Assembly (NCBI GenBank): GCA_021234155.1 | Contig: JAJEKV010000065.1 | Span: 7,589,333-7,653,332 of the forward strand | DNA length: 64,000 nucleotides | DNA from: Isoetes taiwanensis | Taxonomy: Eukaryota > Streptophyta > Lycopodiopsida > Isoetales > Isoetaceae | Direction of reading: 5' to 3' | Part shown: positions 1-12,977 of the stretch, piece by piece | Numbering within the stretch: the first letter of the stretch is position 1 | Layout: each line of letters starts with the position of its first letter | The notes under the pieces: generated by a model | The model's input: the letters and a program-made list of their open reading frames with translations, nothing else | What the model was told of the DNA's origin: nothing | Database searches by the model: none | Translations under genes and position numbers: made by a program

Positions 1-2859
1 CCACTGAAAAAAGAACACCATTATCGAATTCAAAACCATACCTTCACAAATCCCACATGTTGGGATTCTTTGAAAACTGGGACATGTAGACCTACCAAAA
101 CCGATGTTTTCAACAGTGGACCAAAGACAGGGTGAGTGTAAAGGAAGTCGCGACGTGACACAAACCTAGGGTTTGATGATGTGCCACACGCAGCGTAGGG
201 TTTTTCATGATGTGGCACTAAAAATGCCGATATGGGATAATTTAGGGTTGATTGTATGACATGATACATGGCGATAATATGGCAACCTAGAGTTCGATAT
301 GCACCCCATACATATATCTGAGATACTTTTCTAATATAAATAAGAAGATAAGAATATAAATTTAGGTATTTATTCAAAGACACTTGTTCAAAGCTTTTCT
401 CTCGCTAATTCTCGTTATGTTCAAATTAATATATATAGTCATGGCGGGAGGCTCAATTCTTAGCAGTCTTCCTCATTGTGGCCCTCTTTTCTGCTGATGC
501 AATATTCATGGCGTTATCGTCTTCCCCTCCCCGGTCAAGGCGGTCAAGGCTGCCCGATAAGTCTGCGGGGGGCTCATTGGTGGCACATTTCAACCATGAA
601 AATACTATTTTTCATCTGTATGGTTTGTAAAGTATCATTCTATTATTGCAACCAATATCATTCATGGTTATCAAATGTTTCTCTCACAATTTCTTTTGAT
701 CTAGGTGTGCTTTTTTTCGATGAATAGAGGTAATAATCGTAGAGGAGAATGAGCGAACTTTAGCGTAAGTATTTATATAGTTTTATTATACCCTTTACCC
801 TCTAATTAGGTATGTGAGTTTATGCATGGAGTTTTAATTTGTTGTGTAGATGAAAGGGACGAGTTTAGAGAAAATAGGAGGAGGACTTCCGCGAGATAGG
901 GGCAATCGTCTTTGATGTTGAAGAAGCCAACCTCCACTGCCACTACACCACCAGGGTTTGGGTATTAAGATAGCTTTTATAAAAATAATAAATAAATGAA
1001 TTGTTTTTGCATGATATTTATGCCTCTCACTCCTCCTCGCCTTTCCTCGCAAAACATGTCTCGGCGAGAGAGACCAAATTGCAGCATATTTTGCCTCTTT
1101 GACACCAACGCAAGTTAGGCAGCCTCTCGCCCTATTCTCCAACGACATAGTGTTGATTATCCTCCACGTTCTCGCGAGAATATCGAGATCGCTAGGCGTA
1201 GTATGGACTCCGTTCTAGGCAAGAGAGGCGGAGCAGTTTTTCTAATACAAGGAACTTGGAGGCGATTTCAACAGTAAATATATATCCACTACATTACCAA
1301 ACATTTCTTTGGTTGCAAACATGTTAAAGATGCTCATTCTCTCTTTACTTCCCGAGTCAAGAAGTAGTGGAGCAACAGACTCACTACGTTCAAGATCGCT
1401 GATCATCATCATTGGGGTTCGGGATCAAGAAGAACATCGTCAATCGCTGACTTGGAGAGGGAAGGATCCAGACGGCGCCCACATGTCATGAAGAAGAAGC
1501 GTCCATTTCGCTTTGTTTTAGACACGTAAAAGTCCATGGGTGATTTGGCCCCGAATATACCCGACTATCATATTAATAATAATTTTTGATGTAAGTTATG
1601 TGAACATATTATTTAAGATATCAACCTTAAATATTAGTACTTTGTCATCTAAATTTGTTGTTTTGTTCATTCTCTTCACTTAGAATACATTGTAAAAGTG
1701 CTCAAAAGGTTCTTAATGGGGCCGGGATATGTATATTGGACGGGTAGACATAAACACGCTTTTATATACCCACCATTTATGCTTGAGGGGCTCTTCCTAA
1801 GAAGGATGATGAGGGGAAGTGTCTTTATACTACGAGGAGGGACGCGGTCACAAATAATATCTCTCGTTTATGGCCTCCCCGGTATAGAGGGAGGGGTTGG
1901 CGCATGACCAACGGAAATAGGAGTCAAAAATAAAATGAAACAAGAGTTTCCCGGAGATAGAAAAAGCAAAAAGCGCGAACTGGAAGAAGCTCTACCGATG
2001 ATGGGCGAGCTTTCGAAAAAGGAGGTACATGACCTAGTCATAGTCTTGTTTTTATTATTTTGATATTGCGTTGATCTATCGATTTATGTCAAAGGCAAAA
2101 GAGTGGTCAAGGAACCGGCGGACTTGGCGAAAAAAGAAGGAGGCGATTGGTCAAAAGTCCTAAACCACTTAATCTCCACAAGGAAGATATCAAGGTATTT
2201 CTTATTTTTTTGTCATTCGTTCACTTTAACTTGTGATAATGTTGTGTGCCTTGCAATCGATTGCGATTCAACGCGCAAAGGATCCGAAGAAACAAACATA
2301 GAGCTCCTGGACGACAAAGCAACTAAAAGTGAGCGAAAAGCCGATCTCATTTGGGCTCCGTGGCGGGAAGGGTTTCTCTATAGATTCAGTAAGAGCTATA
2401 TTAGTTCACATTAATTTTAATAAGAACTTTAAATGTCACTAGCTAATACTCGTTATATTGTCATAGGAACATCTATACAGGTTTCCCCTAACAAGCAAAG
2501 ACATTACAAGTAGCCACGGGCGTGGAGCCGTTTATCTGTATCATCATTTATACCGACGAGGGAACCATCCCGCCAAGGAATGCGGGGGCGTTGTAGAAAA
2601 TTATTATAATTCTATGAACTACATTAACGCCATATTCTTTTGGTTTTTATAGGAAGCAGTGGCGGATATGAATGAAGGTCTAGAGCATGACATGGGGCGT
2701 GGGGTCGGCGAGGGATCTGCAAACATTGGTGGAGAGCCATCCAACGTAAACCGGGGCGAGGGTTCGAGGCGTCATCAAACTACGCTCGGATGACTACTCC
2801 TTGAATCGTGAGAGATTAGCTCTAGGCTAAAAGGGTGGATACTCCTCTTCTTGAAGTCT

Positions 2860-3030
2860 TTTTGTGATTATTTAAAAATATAAATACAATTCACTTTTGT
2901 GATTATTTAAAAATATAAATATAAAATTTTTTTTAACTATTTAAAAATATAAATATAAAAACACTTTTGTGATTATTTAAAAATATTTTTATATTTATAT
3001 TTTTTATATAAATATATTTTTTATTTTATT
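2860..3030. repeat. AT-rich minisatellite
   Basis: Three to four imperfect copies of a unit of about 35-45 bp containing TTTTGTGATTATTTAAAAAT followed by ATAAATATAAA. It lies just inside the GC-rich subterminal block of the partial CACTA-like element. Confidence 0.7.
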
Positions 3031-3039
3031 TTTTATTTT

Positions 3040-3510
3040 TTTTCCCTACACGTCGCATCGCGGCGTATCCGCAAATTTTTTGCCACGTGGCTTTTCTACA
3101 CGCCGATTTTTAATTTTCCGCGTGTATATTCCCCGTGTGACGTCGCATGCGGCGTATACGTGGCTTTACGACGATGTATATTCCGTGTATATTCCCGCAG
3201 TATATTCCATCGTACGTTCCCGTGTCACGTCGCATGCGGCGTATACCGCGTGGCTTTTACACGACGGCGTGGATTTTGTTGATGTTCCACGTGTATATTC
3301 CCGCGTGTATATTTCACGTGTCACGTCATATGCGACAACCGTGTCACGTCGTCATCGCGTCTGGCGGCGTGCGATGCGGCTGCCAGGGCGTCGCGACGCG
3401 ACGCCGTCGCTGCGCGGCGGCATCGCAGCGGCGATACGTGCGGCGAGCCGTCCGGGCGTCGCATAAACGTCGCCACAGGCACGCCGCTATAGAACGTCGC
3501 TAAATGACCT
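3040..3510. repeat. GC-rich subterminal repeats of the partial CACTA-like element
   Basis: Repeated variants of CACGTCGCATGCGGCGTATA and GCGTGGCTTTT occur near 3047, 3137, 3225 and 3320, then degenerate into CGTCGC/GCGGCG runs towards 3500. Short clustered subterminal motifs next to the terminus are the usual layout of CACTA elements, where they bind the regulatory protein. Open frames here come from base composition and are not genes. Confidence 0.6.
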
Positions 3511-3523
3511 TTTTCTTGTTGTG

Positions 3524-4425
3524 GCTTACATAAATTGTCCTATTTTTCCATATTTCAATGGGTTCAACTCAAGCATTGCACGACATTCGCAGGGAGCCCT
3601 TCGGTCTGTACGCTCGTCTCTCAAAGGCGGTTCTATATTCTCAAATTCATACATGAATATATGATTCCAAAATCTATTCAATTTTGTATGATTATATAAG
3701 ATTCTCGATTTTTCGCCATATGCATCATATTTAATTTCGGGATGAAGGCGACTAGATCGACTCATGACTTTATCTTCCATAGGATGTTATTTCAATATTT
3801 AGATTCATAATTCATTTGTGCCATCTACAAAAGCATAAATTCCAATACAACACAATTAATTCTCATGCTTTCGAGAACCTGAACACACCTAACAACAACA
3901 ATTTAAGCTACATCCGCAACTTTTCCGTTCCTCGCAATATGACACTACTCATGCCCCAAGACCGTTACCATATAAATTGAAGCAAAAAAACTATAATAAA
4001 ATGCATATCCACATATTGCAAGACACACCCATTATGCAAATGACACAAGGAAGTTTATTAAAGTATAAAATCCAACAAATAATTTGTAGTCTAAATGGGA
4101 AAGCGCAAAGGCGTGAATCGCCCAAGAGGTTATTACAAATGGAGTTTTAACAGACTTATACAACTTTTTTTTTGTGTAGTTATCACACCAAACAACAAAT
4201 TGTTTAACGATCCGACACCGCCTACCTTAACTTAAATCGTTGATGCCATTTGGAAAAAGTGTTAAGACATCTTGACTCGGTGGGCCGAAAATCTTGGAAG
4301 GAGAAATGCCTTTAAGCTAATAAAAGATTTTAGATCGGCTTTTAAGATGAAGACACGATCAAACAATGAAGGATCGACCCCCTTTTCACGCCAAGTAATC
4401 TATACCAATGGTAAAGGTAGGCGCG
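3524..4425. repeat. Array unit 0 (left-truncated)
   Basis: Right two-thirds of a unit: LTR-derived DNA, a short T-run followed by GTGTAGTTATCACACC, then on the minus strand the last exon fragment of the kinase-like gene, ending at the unit junction near 4425. It is cut on the left by the CACTA-like element ending at 3523. Confidence 0.85.
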
Positions 4426-4476
4426 ACAACCAATGGTAATGGTAATGCACAAGTTGCATAAGCATGGCAACACAAC
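4426..4476. repeat. Array unit 1, left piece
   Basis: First 51 bp of a unit (start of the copia polymerase tail), interrupted at AAC by the CACTA element. It continues at 15652; the two pieces together make about 1304 bp. Confidence 0.85.
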
Positions 4477-4499
4477 CACTACAAAACCAAAGCCTCGAT

Positions 4500-4975
4500 T
4501 ACGGCGTCTATTACGGCGTCGGGCGTCGTTTCCCGTCGATCGACGTCAAACGCCGATAAACGGCGTCTATTTCGGTCGGACCGTCGATAAACGACATTTA
4601 CTCTCGCTATACGGCGTATAAACCGCGGCGTCTTTAAGCGGCGACATGACGTCGTTCAACGTCGATTCCGTACCGTTTACCCACGCGGCACCGCTGCCAG
4701 CGGTACCCGCGCCATTTACGTACCGGTGGCGTCATTCATGTTTCGGTGACGCCGTTCAACGGCGACAATTACACGTCATCATGTCAAATGTCCGGCGTGG
4801 CGTTGCCAGAAGCGTAGCGATCTGGTAACATTACGGCGTGTGAAACGTCGTTCAACGGCGTTCTTTGGCGTGAAACATACGTATCTTTGGCTGGCGCCCC
4901 GCGGTGCGCGTCGTTCAACGGCAATGGCCGACATGGCGACCGCGCGGAACAAGCGTCGTTCAGCGGCGATTAAGG
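4500..4975. repeat. Left subterminal repeat block of the CACTA element
   Basis: Many copies of a partly palindromic motif, CGTCGTTCAACGGCG, and variants such as GCGTCTATTACGGCG, starting about 20 bp inside the terminus. The same motif recurs at the right end. They are likely binding sites for the element's own DNA-binding protein, by analogy with TNPA sites of En/Spm. Confidence 0.8.
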
Positions 4976-5400
4976 AATTTTGATTAAAAAAATATTTATT
5001 TAATATTATTCAATATGATTTAGCAGACCGAGTTAATATTCATATTCAAAATTAACAAATATTTAATATAAATAAATATTTAGTAATATTTATTAATATT
5101 AATATTATCAATAATATTAATAGTATTAATAAATATTAAATATGAACAAAATAAATCGAGAATAAATATTTAAAAATTTAAAAATTCGAAAAATAGAAAC
5201 AAATATTGATTAAATTATATTAATGGTAAATAAGCATTATTGTTTAATATGTAATTAAATGTTTAATAAATCTAAGAATAAAAAAAATAGAATCGAGCAT
5301 AAAATTAACATAACAAAAAAATCACAAATAATAAGAACAAAGCATAAAAATTTAAATTGAATTCAATTAATATATTTCACAATGTAATTTGCACATTACA
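4976..5400. other. AT-rich spacer inside the CACTA element
   Basis: Simple AATATT/AAATATT-rich DNA with no coding frame or structured repeat that I can support. Confidence 0.5.
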
Positions 5401-7170
5401 AAATATATTAAGTCTTTAGTTGTTGCTCTTCTTCTTCTTCTTCATTGGCCGTCTTCATTTACACGCATTATATTGTATCGCAACAATTAGTTCATTGTAG
5501 TCACAAATAATTATCTAATGAATGATACACACTTCATCCCCCTTTCACTGCGATAATGTCTGCGATGGCGCATGAGCGCCTTTGTTTGAAGGCCCTTTGG
5601 CGTTCATCTTTAGCGGTAGGGCGACCGACAAATGGCGCCTATTGAGAATGAGCACCAAAACTAATGTTAGTGTTCAACTCGAGAACCTACATTATAAACC
5701 AAATTTATACTTACAAATAGCTTATCCGAGAAAGCCATAACCGCCCGGACCGGTCTTATTGGCACTATGGTCGCCACCGCGTTTCAAATACCTCGGCGTC
5801 AAGGTCTGCTTTGTTCTAGCTTCCCCTTTCTTTGATAATATGTTGGCCTTCAAACACTACAATGCAATACAAGGACTTAGTCCACATGGCATCATCTAAT
5901 TATACGACTCATGGAGAGATGATGTACTTGAAATGCCTCATTAGTCAACGGATAGGTCAGGTACCCGCCAAATCGTCGGAATGTAGAAATTACCCTAGGG
6001 AGCAAGTTACACCTGGCCGGTTTTGAAAGAAGGAAACACTCACGCCCTCCACGACAAGATCCCGCATGCACATCCTAGGCCAATTGACTACGAGTGTGAT
6101 GGAAGTGAGCTACTTTGGCGCTTCTTGGAGTTCGTGGTGGTCGCCGCCACGGAACTTGGTCCCTAGATCTTGGCAATGTCGACGTTTCGAGTCCATTGGC
6201 AGAGTCAGGACAAGGACATTCCCGGGAGAGGGAGGTCTTTCGTCCGCCCCTGGGGCCTTGGGGAGAGGAAATTTGGGGTGCTGCCTTTCCGGAGGATTTT
6301 AGGGTCCGGCGGCTGGCGGGCCAACACCCTTCCAACTCCACTTCAAGACAGGCGCAAGGTCCCGTAGAACCGACAAGAGAGGGCCTGGAAACGTAAAAAC
6401 CCCGGGTTGCCGGGCTCTAGAAGGGTTTACGTTTTGGGGCCGAGTCCTCATTCATTGCACATGGGACTGGGCCGAGAAGCGGCCAGAGAATATCGAGCAA
6501 GGGGAACTGACGGAGCGGAGTTTGGGCCTTTTCCTCCTCCGATGTGGCAAGTAGAAGTGGGGGCTTTTGCTTGGCAAGACATTAAATGAATTCGCAATTA
6601 ATGCATTGCACGAAAATAAATTCAGTTTTTTTGTAGGATCCCTAATTCATCTCCGACACGGCCAAATTTTCGGAATTTTGGAGAAGGTCTAGGTCAAAGG
6701 GTTAGCATTAGAACCCGTCGGGCAGCCATTTTCTTGAACAGGCAAGGCTGATTTGGAAGATTTGGAAGATGCGGTTGACTTCAAGCCACAAAAAGAAACA
6801 TAAATTTAGTAAAAAACGCTTCTATGCTCGGTCAAAGTTGGAGAAAAAATCAAAGCCGCACATCCATCTAAACTTCTAAGAATGTGCATTTGAAAGATTT
6901 AGAACATGGAAGTGTCCCATTTGCCAAGAGCTACGAGGAGAGTCCAAACCACAAATAATCTTAGAATTTTGGTTCTACCAAATCCAAGTCGAAATGTCGC
7001 GCGAAACCTCGGGCTCGAAATGGCAAATCGAACTGAAGAAGGCGATATCCAACAGAAGAATGCAAAATATCTTCAAGAATCCTTCAGATCATGTTCATGC
7101 ATATGTATCAATGCTAGATTGTACCCAAGAGAAAATATAACAATGTACAAAACATAGGTTTATTGAACAA
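5401..7170. other. CACTA interior without a recognisable gene
   Basis: Mixed composition. A GC-rich stretch at 6080-6590 is open in several frames on both strands, but none resembles a known protein and the overlap of frames suggests composition only. It may be degraded second-gene or captured sequence. Confidence 0.4.
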
Positions 7171-7314
7171 AAGATCACTTGAACAATTCAGCATACTCCT
7201 CCTGAGCTTGGCTTATGGTTTCTATCGTGAAGTCCTCCACTTGTCCATCCCCTTTGAACCATAGCTCCATGTCAAGTATGTCAGGCGTCGACCATGCATA
7301 TGTCGGCGCTAGTA

Positions 7315-7708
7315 TCATGTTAATCTTTGTTTTCTGTGGTGCTTCCAAACCACGACCATCTTTTCAAGAAGCACCCTCATCATGCTAAGCTGACTCTTGG
7401 TTCCTAGCAATTTGGTCATGGCCTTCTCACCAATCACATACTTCTTTAACACTTTCATCCGATGGATCGTTGTTTCATAGTCCTCATCTTCGGTGGAGGA
7501 GGGGGGTTCACGGAGGATTCCCTTCCTTCTCATGCCCCTCGGCGGCTCCTACACCAAGCTATAGATTAGAAAATAGATAAAATGCAATAAAGTGTATAAA
7601 CTACAGTGTAGCCTTACTTGTGAAGACAGTTCCATATCTCTCTTGCTCTTGAATCCTCATCTCCTCCCGAATCTGGTTCAAGCGTCGAAGCATACCTTCC
7701 ATGGCCAT
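7315..7708 (-). pseudogene. Possible two-exon second gene of the CACTA element, coiled-coil-like
   Basis: On the minus strand an ATG at 7708 opens a charged helical peptide (LRRLNQIREEMRIQEQERYG) that runs to a GTAAGG donor near 7617. After about 70 bp a TGTAG acceptor near 7549 leads into a 78-codon stretch to 7315 rich in K/E/M (MKVLKKYVIGEKAMTKLLG). The exon phases do not agree by one base, so this is either a broken gene or one with a sequencing indel. CACTA elements often carry a second DNA-binding protein gene; that identity is only inferred here. Confidence 0.3.
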
Positions 7709-7840
7709 GTATCCCAAAAGCAATAAAAAAAAAACTCACAATAACGCTAATGAAAAACTAGGATCCGAGGATGGATTCGCAATACTCAAATCATAAAAGA
7801 AATGGGAAAAATGAAAGCCGCCGATGACTTTTAAGAACAG

Positions 7841-7935
7841 AGCGTCGTTTTAAGGCGTATAGGCGTCGTTTAACGGCGTTTAAAGGTCGTTTAACGGCGT
7901 CTATAACGGCGTTCACGGCTATAGCGGCGTCCATG
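7841..7935. repeat. Internal block of the CACTA subterminal motif
   Basis: Four or five copies of GGCGTCGTTTAACGGCGT-like motifs lie about 3.3 kb inside the left end, far from either terminus. They may mark a nested or rearranged end of a related element, or an internal regulatory cluster. Confidence 0.6.
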
Positions 7936-7953
7936 AAATTTGTTTTGTTTTCA

Positions 7954-8280
7954 TTATCTTTGAGATGCCATATATATTGCCCTATTAGTCCTCCGGCTTC
8001 TCGTAGCCCTCAAGTCCGCTGCTCCTGCGCCCTCGGCTTCCTCCTCCTCCTCCTCGCCGTCGGACTCCTCACCTACATCTGCCATGGCGCTTCTCCCCGA
8101 TGCATGCCCGCTTGATCTTCGCTTTTTGAGCCGTCGCGGGCTTCTTTGGAGCACCTGAAGCGCCTCGGTCACGAGTGGCTAGAGAGCGAACCCTAACCCA
8201 AGAAAGGCGGAGTTCAAGCAAGCCATGACAAAGCGCATGATAGGGGGCAAGAAAGACCTCGCTTCGCATGCTGAATCAGG
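7954..8280 (-). pseudogene. Acidic/basic low-complexity coding-like fragment in the CACTA element
   Basis: Minus-strand reading gives a lysine-rich stretch (APKKPATAQKAKIKRA) and, in an overlapping frame, an acidic run (DGEEEEEEAEGAG). This is the kind of tail seen in transposon DNA-binding proteins, but there is no domain and the frames conflict. Downstream 8650-9100 shows no gene. Confidence 0.25.
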
Positions 8281-9119
8281 AACCTTCCCTCATCTGAGGC
8301 TCGAGTGCTGAAGAAATGCATGGTGAACTCGTTGTGCTTGGCCCGTATGCTAGAGGATAGGGGCCTTTGGGAAGGAAACATTCTTTGAAGCCCTACTTTC
8401 AAAAGTTGCACCCGGACCAACCCGGGGCATGCGGGAAGTGCTCGTACATGAATTCCTTGGGGAAGCGGACACACCCACGCTGGGAGGGCTTGGATTCCAT
8501 GCTTTGGGAGGCTTGTTACGGCGGGGTGGAGGAAATCACCGTCCGAGCACCCGGCGAGCTGCCGAGTGGATCTGCTTGGATGCTGATATATATACCACTA
8601 GATGTGCCTTTGGCATCCACTTTGTTTTGTGTATTTGAATTGTGTATGGGTTTTATATGAATTTTTGTATTTTGAAGGGAATACATATATGATTTTTTGT
8701 ATATGAATCTTGCATTTTGAAGGAATCTTCACATTTTATGATTAATTAAACATAAAAGCGTGTACTCATTTGTATGTAGAACTGCCACGATGGGCTTGCA
8801 AAGCCATAGGTCTATACTAGGATGCCAATTAACTTGGCATAAATGTCTATGATAACCCGAAGTTGCAATACTAATGTTGCCTAATATGGTTTGTAGTATA
8901 CACAAATTCGCATGCCAAAGTATTTTTCTTATTCATATGTGGGAAAGAAAATATAATAATCATAATAAAGTAATGAAGGTTCAATCGATGGTAGTCTTCT
9001 ATCATGACAATAGTCTGCCCCCCCCAACCCCCCAACCTCCCTATTCGACCGCCATCTCTTCTTCACCTTCAAATATGCGGTGGGGCTTGAGCCTTACATG
9101 GAACTCTGAACCACCCTTG

Positions 9120-12100
9120 ATCTTGCAAAGGATGGAGCAGAAGGTGACCTACAAAACCTCTATTACATTAGTTCCTTTGTTAATGACATATATAAATTTT
9201 ATTGCATCCAAGTAAACATACTTGTTCACATTGCTCAACCCTCACGGTGTGTCTTGACCCGCGATAAAGCGAGTTGAATCTAGTGAATCTGACCACTCCG
9301 GATCTTTTTGCGTATCGTGGCATGAGCACATATACACACAAGATCAAACCATTCGGCATCAAACAACATTGTTTTGAATGCACTGAAACATCAACCTCCA
9401 TGATAGTCTTTATAGTACCAATCCATTCCAACATTGCCTCGATTGGGTTTGGGTGCACTACCACCGGTCGGCAAAACTGTACTAAACTTTGCTGATATAC
9501 CACAATCATAAGTCGTTTGCCATGATCCACACTTTGTCGTCGAAAGTGAGCACTTAAGACCATATTGATGCATATGAATTATACTACAAAGTAAAAACAA
9601 ATGTTCAAAATAGCGAGAGCGAAACTCGGTGAATTATATGCTATTAAGTTGCACTTACAAATAGTGACACGCCTTTAGCATATGCAAATTCTTCGCTAGA
9701 AACATGTTCGCCCGCGTTGCCTTGCCATCTCTAGTTGTTAGGCAGCCATTTATTGTTTATCTCACTTGGCGGGACCCCTAGATGATGCGGAAGTGGTTGT
9801 TTTGCGATTCTTTTGTCGATAAGCGTCTTCTCTCCTCATCTCTCTTTATTTTTTTTCTTCCTCGTATTTTTTATCCATTTCTCCATGGGAGTGGAGTTGT
9901 AGATGAGAAACTTATTGACTTTTTGCTGTTCTTCTAGTGTGAACAATTTCTTACGTGGTCTTCCTTGGGGGAACTTCTCCAATTATAGTTGGAGTGTCTT
10001 CATCGGTCCATAATCGTGGAGCATTGGGGTGTAGATCGGCCAAGAACTTCGGTGACATAGAATAATGACTCTCGTGCTAACCAACCCTCGGCCATGCAAC
10101 CCTCGGCCTTGCCTTCGACGTCACGAAGTCCTTGAGGACCTTGAAAGCGTTCTATAAAAAACATCCATCTAGGATTTGTTGTGCACTGCAAGCTCTACCG
10201 TCCACTAAATGCACTAGTAAGTGAGTTTGTATGTCGAGAAAACTTGTTGGAATTCTTTCTCTAGCATACAACATGCCTCAACGACCTTAGTTAGCATGTC
10301 CTTAATTTCATTTTGTCGGTATCTCCTTCCTTGTAATCCATCTAAATATCATTTAAGAAAGAAAAAAGTTAAGTGAGAGTTCAGCATCGAGTGTTTTTCT
10401 AAATCCATGAACCTGGAAAACTTCGATAGGAGACATATTGCATGTAGTGGACCCATATACTTGGAGGCGACCCCTCGAGAACAATAGGCATAACAAAGCG
10501 CAACATCTTATGCCAATCATGAGATTTCAACCTTGATTAACTCCCCGCCGTTAGAGAAACAATTACATAGCGAATGCATATATCTGTCGGAGTCTTTATT
10601 GCCTTGATAAACTACCGAGCGGGTTTCATACATTTTCTACAAACGCGATCCAATCCACTTGTGGCCTTATTCCTTCTTCGACATTTAACCATGCTTTAGA
10701 TTTTGATCCGGCTTCTTGTAGATCTTCTCGTCTTTGCATCGTGTCCTTACGTCCGGTGACATGCTTCCAAATAGGCGGCGAAACGTTTTTAAAAGATGTG
10801 CATGGGATCAAGAAGATGATGGATCTTCAATTCTGTCAATAGGGTAGAAGGAAGAAGGATGCTTTCCACTTCATTCCCTTAACCTTATTTCCTTTGACAT
10901 CCCACATGTTACCCCAATCTCTCATTGTCAACCTTTTGGGAGGCTCTTGATTGCAATGTTTTTCTCTTGGACCCCTACGTATCGAAGTTGATTTTCCATT
11001 GGCGGATATCTCTTGAAGTTTGCATAGACATTTTTGTGCAATGCCGTTGGCCGTGAGAGTTCAGCTGTTCAAACCCACACAAGTGACATGCATATCCGGA
11101 CACTTGGAGTCGGAGAGTTCATACAAACCAGGCCAATCGCTCGTTGTCCACATTAAGATTGCTCTCAAGGTAAATCTTCGTTCAAAGACGAAGTTCTCTT
11201 GAGACATCGTAAACTTCAATACCTTCACTCCACAATGTCAAAAGCTCATCAATAACTATTTTTCGGATATGGATCTAGACTTTTCAGAGGCTTCTTGGTC
11301 TGGAACTAATAGTACTACCATTAAATGGCTAGTCTTCATGAGTAACCACGGTGGTAAATTATAGTTGATCAACACTCTGGCCAAGTTGACCCCAAGCGGT
11401 GATTGGCGTCCATAAGGATTAACACCATGGGTTGCCAACCCTAATCACGAGATTTGGTGGCTCTCTTCCAAATTACGGCCATGTTTCATCAATATGCTTC
11501 CATTGCTTGCGGTCACTAACCATAGCGGATTACATTGTCACTCGGACGCATTAGCGGCACACCAACCCATGGCGGAAGCTAGAGATTCACATCGAAACAA
11601 TAGCCTTATGCGAGGGATCAATGGAAAGTAGCGAACCACCTTCATCGGGACGGTCTTTCCCTTGGCATCTGCATTGTACCTAGAGGCACCACATTTAGGG
11701 CATGTTTCTGTGTTCTTGTAGATGTCATCCGGATAATATACCATGCAATCATTTGGACAAGCGTGAATCTTATGGTAGCCTAAACCGGTATGCGTGCCAA
11801 TATATTTTTTTATTTCGGTCGACTTTTGGGCATAGTGTTCCCTTGTGGGAGTATTTTCTCTTGCAATAACTGTATAAAAGCAGACCTTTCGTATACATTC
11901 AACTACAAATTCAATAAGTCAAGTGATTGCAATTGTACTTACTCTAACAAAGCGTAACAACGGCATTGCTCCATTTGAATTTGGCTTGAAGGTTTAATAT
12001 CAATAAAAGATGTAGATCAATCTAGATATGCTTGCACCTGGATATAATGCTTTATCGCCTCCTCCAATAAAACGTGATCTTCATGACCATCGTTAGGAGT

Positions 12101-12271
12101 ATTTATATCGTCATCTAGGTCGTTGTCGAAGATTGGGCCAAATGCATCTAACATGTCGGCTATGGGTTCCTCAACTTCCATGAAGTCGTCCATAGGGGCA
12201 TTGTCATCATCTTCATCATCGTATTCCTGTTCATCTTCATCATTGTACTCTTCATTATGCGTTGTGCCCAT
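9120..12271 (-). pseudogene. tnp2-like: TNP2-like CACTA transposase, decayed
   Basis: Ordered fragments of one protein read on the minus strand in shifting frames. From 12271 to 12017 there is an acidic N-terminal part (EEPIADMLDAFGP). At 11744-11538 a zinc-ribbon-like CPKCGASRY is followed by RYFPLIPRIRLLF, typical of the Transposase_21 family. At 11438-11256 come the hallmark DGVNPYG-type and YNLPPWLLMK motifs. Near 10560-10420 is LKSHDWHKML and at 10191-10000 EGCMAEGWLARESLFY, both matching the DUF4218 region that follows the catalytic core in TNP2 proteins. About 9500-9120 resembles DUF4216 (YVYLDAIKFIYVINKGTN). The order and content match the family. Multiple frameshifts and stops interrupt it, many near CAG/CTG-type sites that may be sequence errors. 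Confidence 0.85.
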
Positions 12272-12977
12272 GTTTGTACCATCTTTTGCTCAATGTATTC
12301 TAATTACGCTATCATAATGACTTTTGATGTCGCCAATTCAATGCAGCTTGGATGTGGTCTTATATCCACTTGCCTACCACCGCGTCAGTTAAGCGAAATA
12401 TATGCGTGATTGATACATACATTGAGAGCCCGTGTTTGTTAAATTTTAAGCATTTAATAGCGAGCGAAATATAAAATTTTATGTCATAATCAAAGCATAT
12501 ATTGAAGATATAATACACATTTATCTTCAACATGTGCAATCTCATTCAAGAGAAGAAGAAGAAGAATTCGAAGAAGAAGAAAGAAAAATGGTGCATTAAA
12601 GACAAAAATTATATGAGTAATTTGAGTACATCATCAAAAGGACCTCGGTATTGGTCTACAGTATTCATATTCAATGAACAATTCATCACCAATACACAAA
12701 AATTTTTATAGCATAAACCATGATATATCTCCGTCAATTTTACGGCTAAAAAATCTTCTTGGTCTTTGTTTGCCTCGACAAATTCACAATTGGTAGCCGG
12801 GGATTCTCGATAGAGCTATTAATAAAAGCAGCAAGGTTTCCATGCAATGGGGCGACCATCAATATATGTGAAGCTTGCGTGATCCTTTGGGCTTGGATAT
12901 TGTTCGTGCATTTGAATTTAGGCCATAGATGAGCATCGCCAGCGATGCTTACTCAATTTATGCCAAGTGTATGCGAG

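Larger units (their letters stand above)
1..3523. mobile_element. Terminal part of a CACTA-like DNA transposon, other end outside window
   Basis: The right boundary is sharp. At 3523 the sequence ends in TTCTTGTTGTG, whose complement begins CACAACAAGAAAAAGG, close to the usual plant CACTA start CACTACAAGAAA. Directly after it the 1.3 kb array unit begins in mid-unit (GCTTACATAAATTG, normally preceded by CACT). The predicted 3 bp target duplication is GCT at 3524-3526; its partner would lie left of the window. Inside are scattered lysine/glutamate-rich coding-like stretches on the plus strand (about 1940-2020, 2103-2200 and 2270-2400, each running into GT-type exon ends), with no family I recognise. 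No transposase is visible. The rest of 1-2860 shows nothing else I can name. The assignment rests on the terminus and the subterminal repeats. Confidence 0.55.

Noticed and set aside
6075-6400. Overlapping frames on both strands in a GC-rich stretch of the CACTA element
   Set aside because: Several frames are open at once with no domain or codon preference, so a gene could not be supported.
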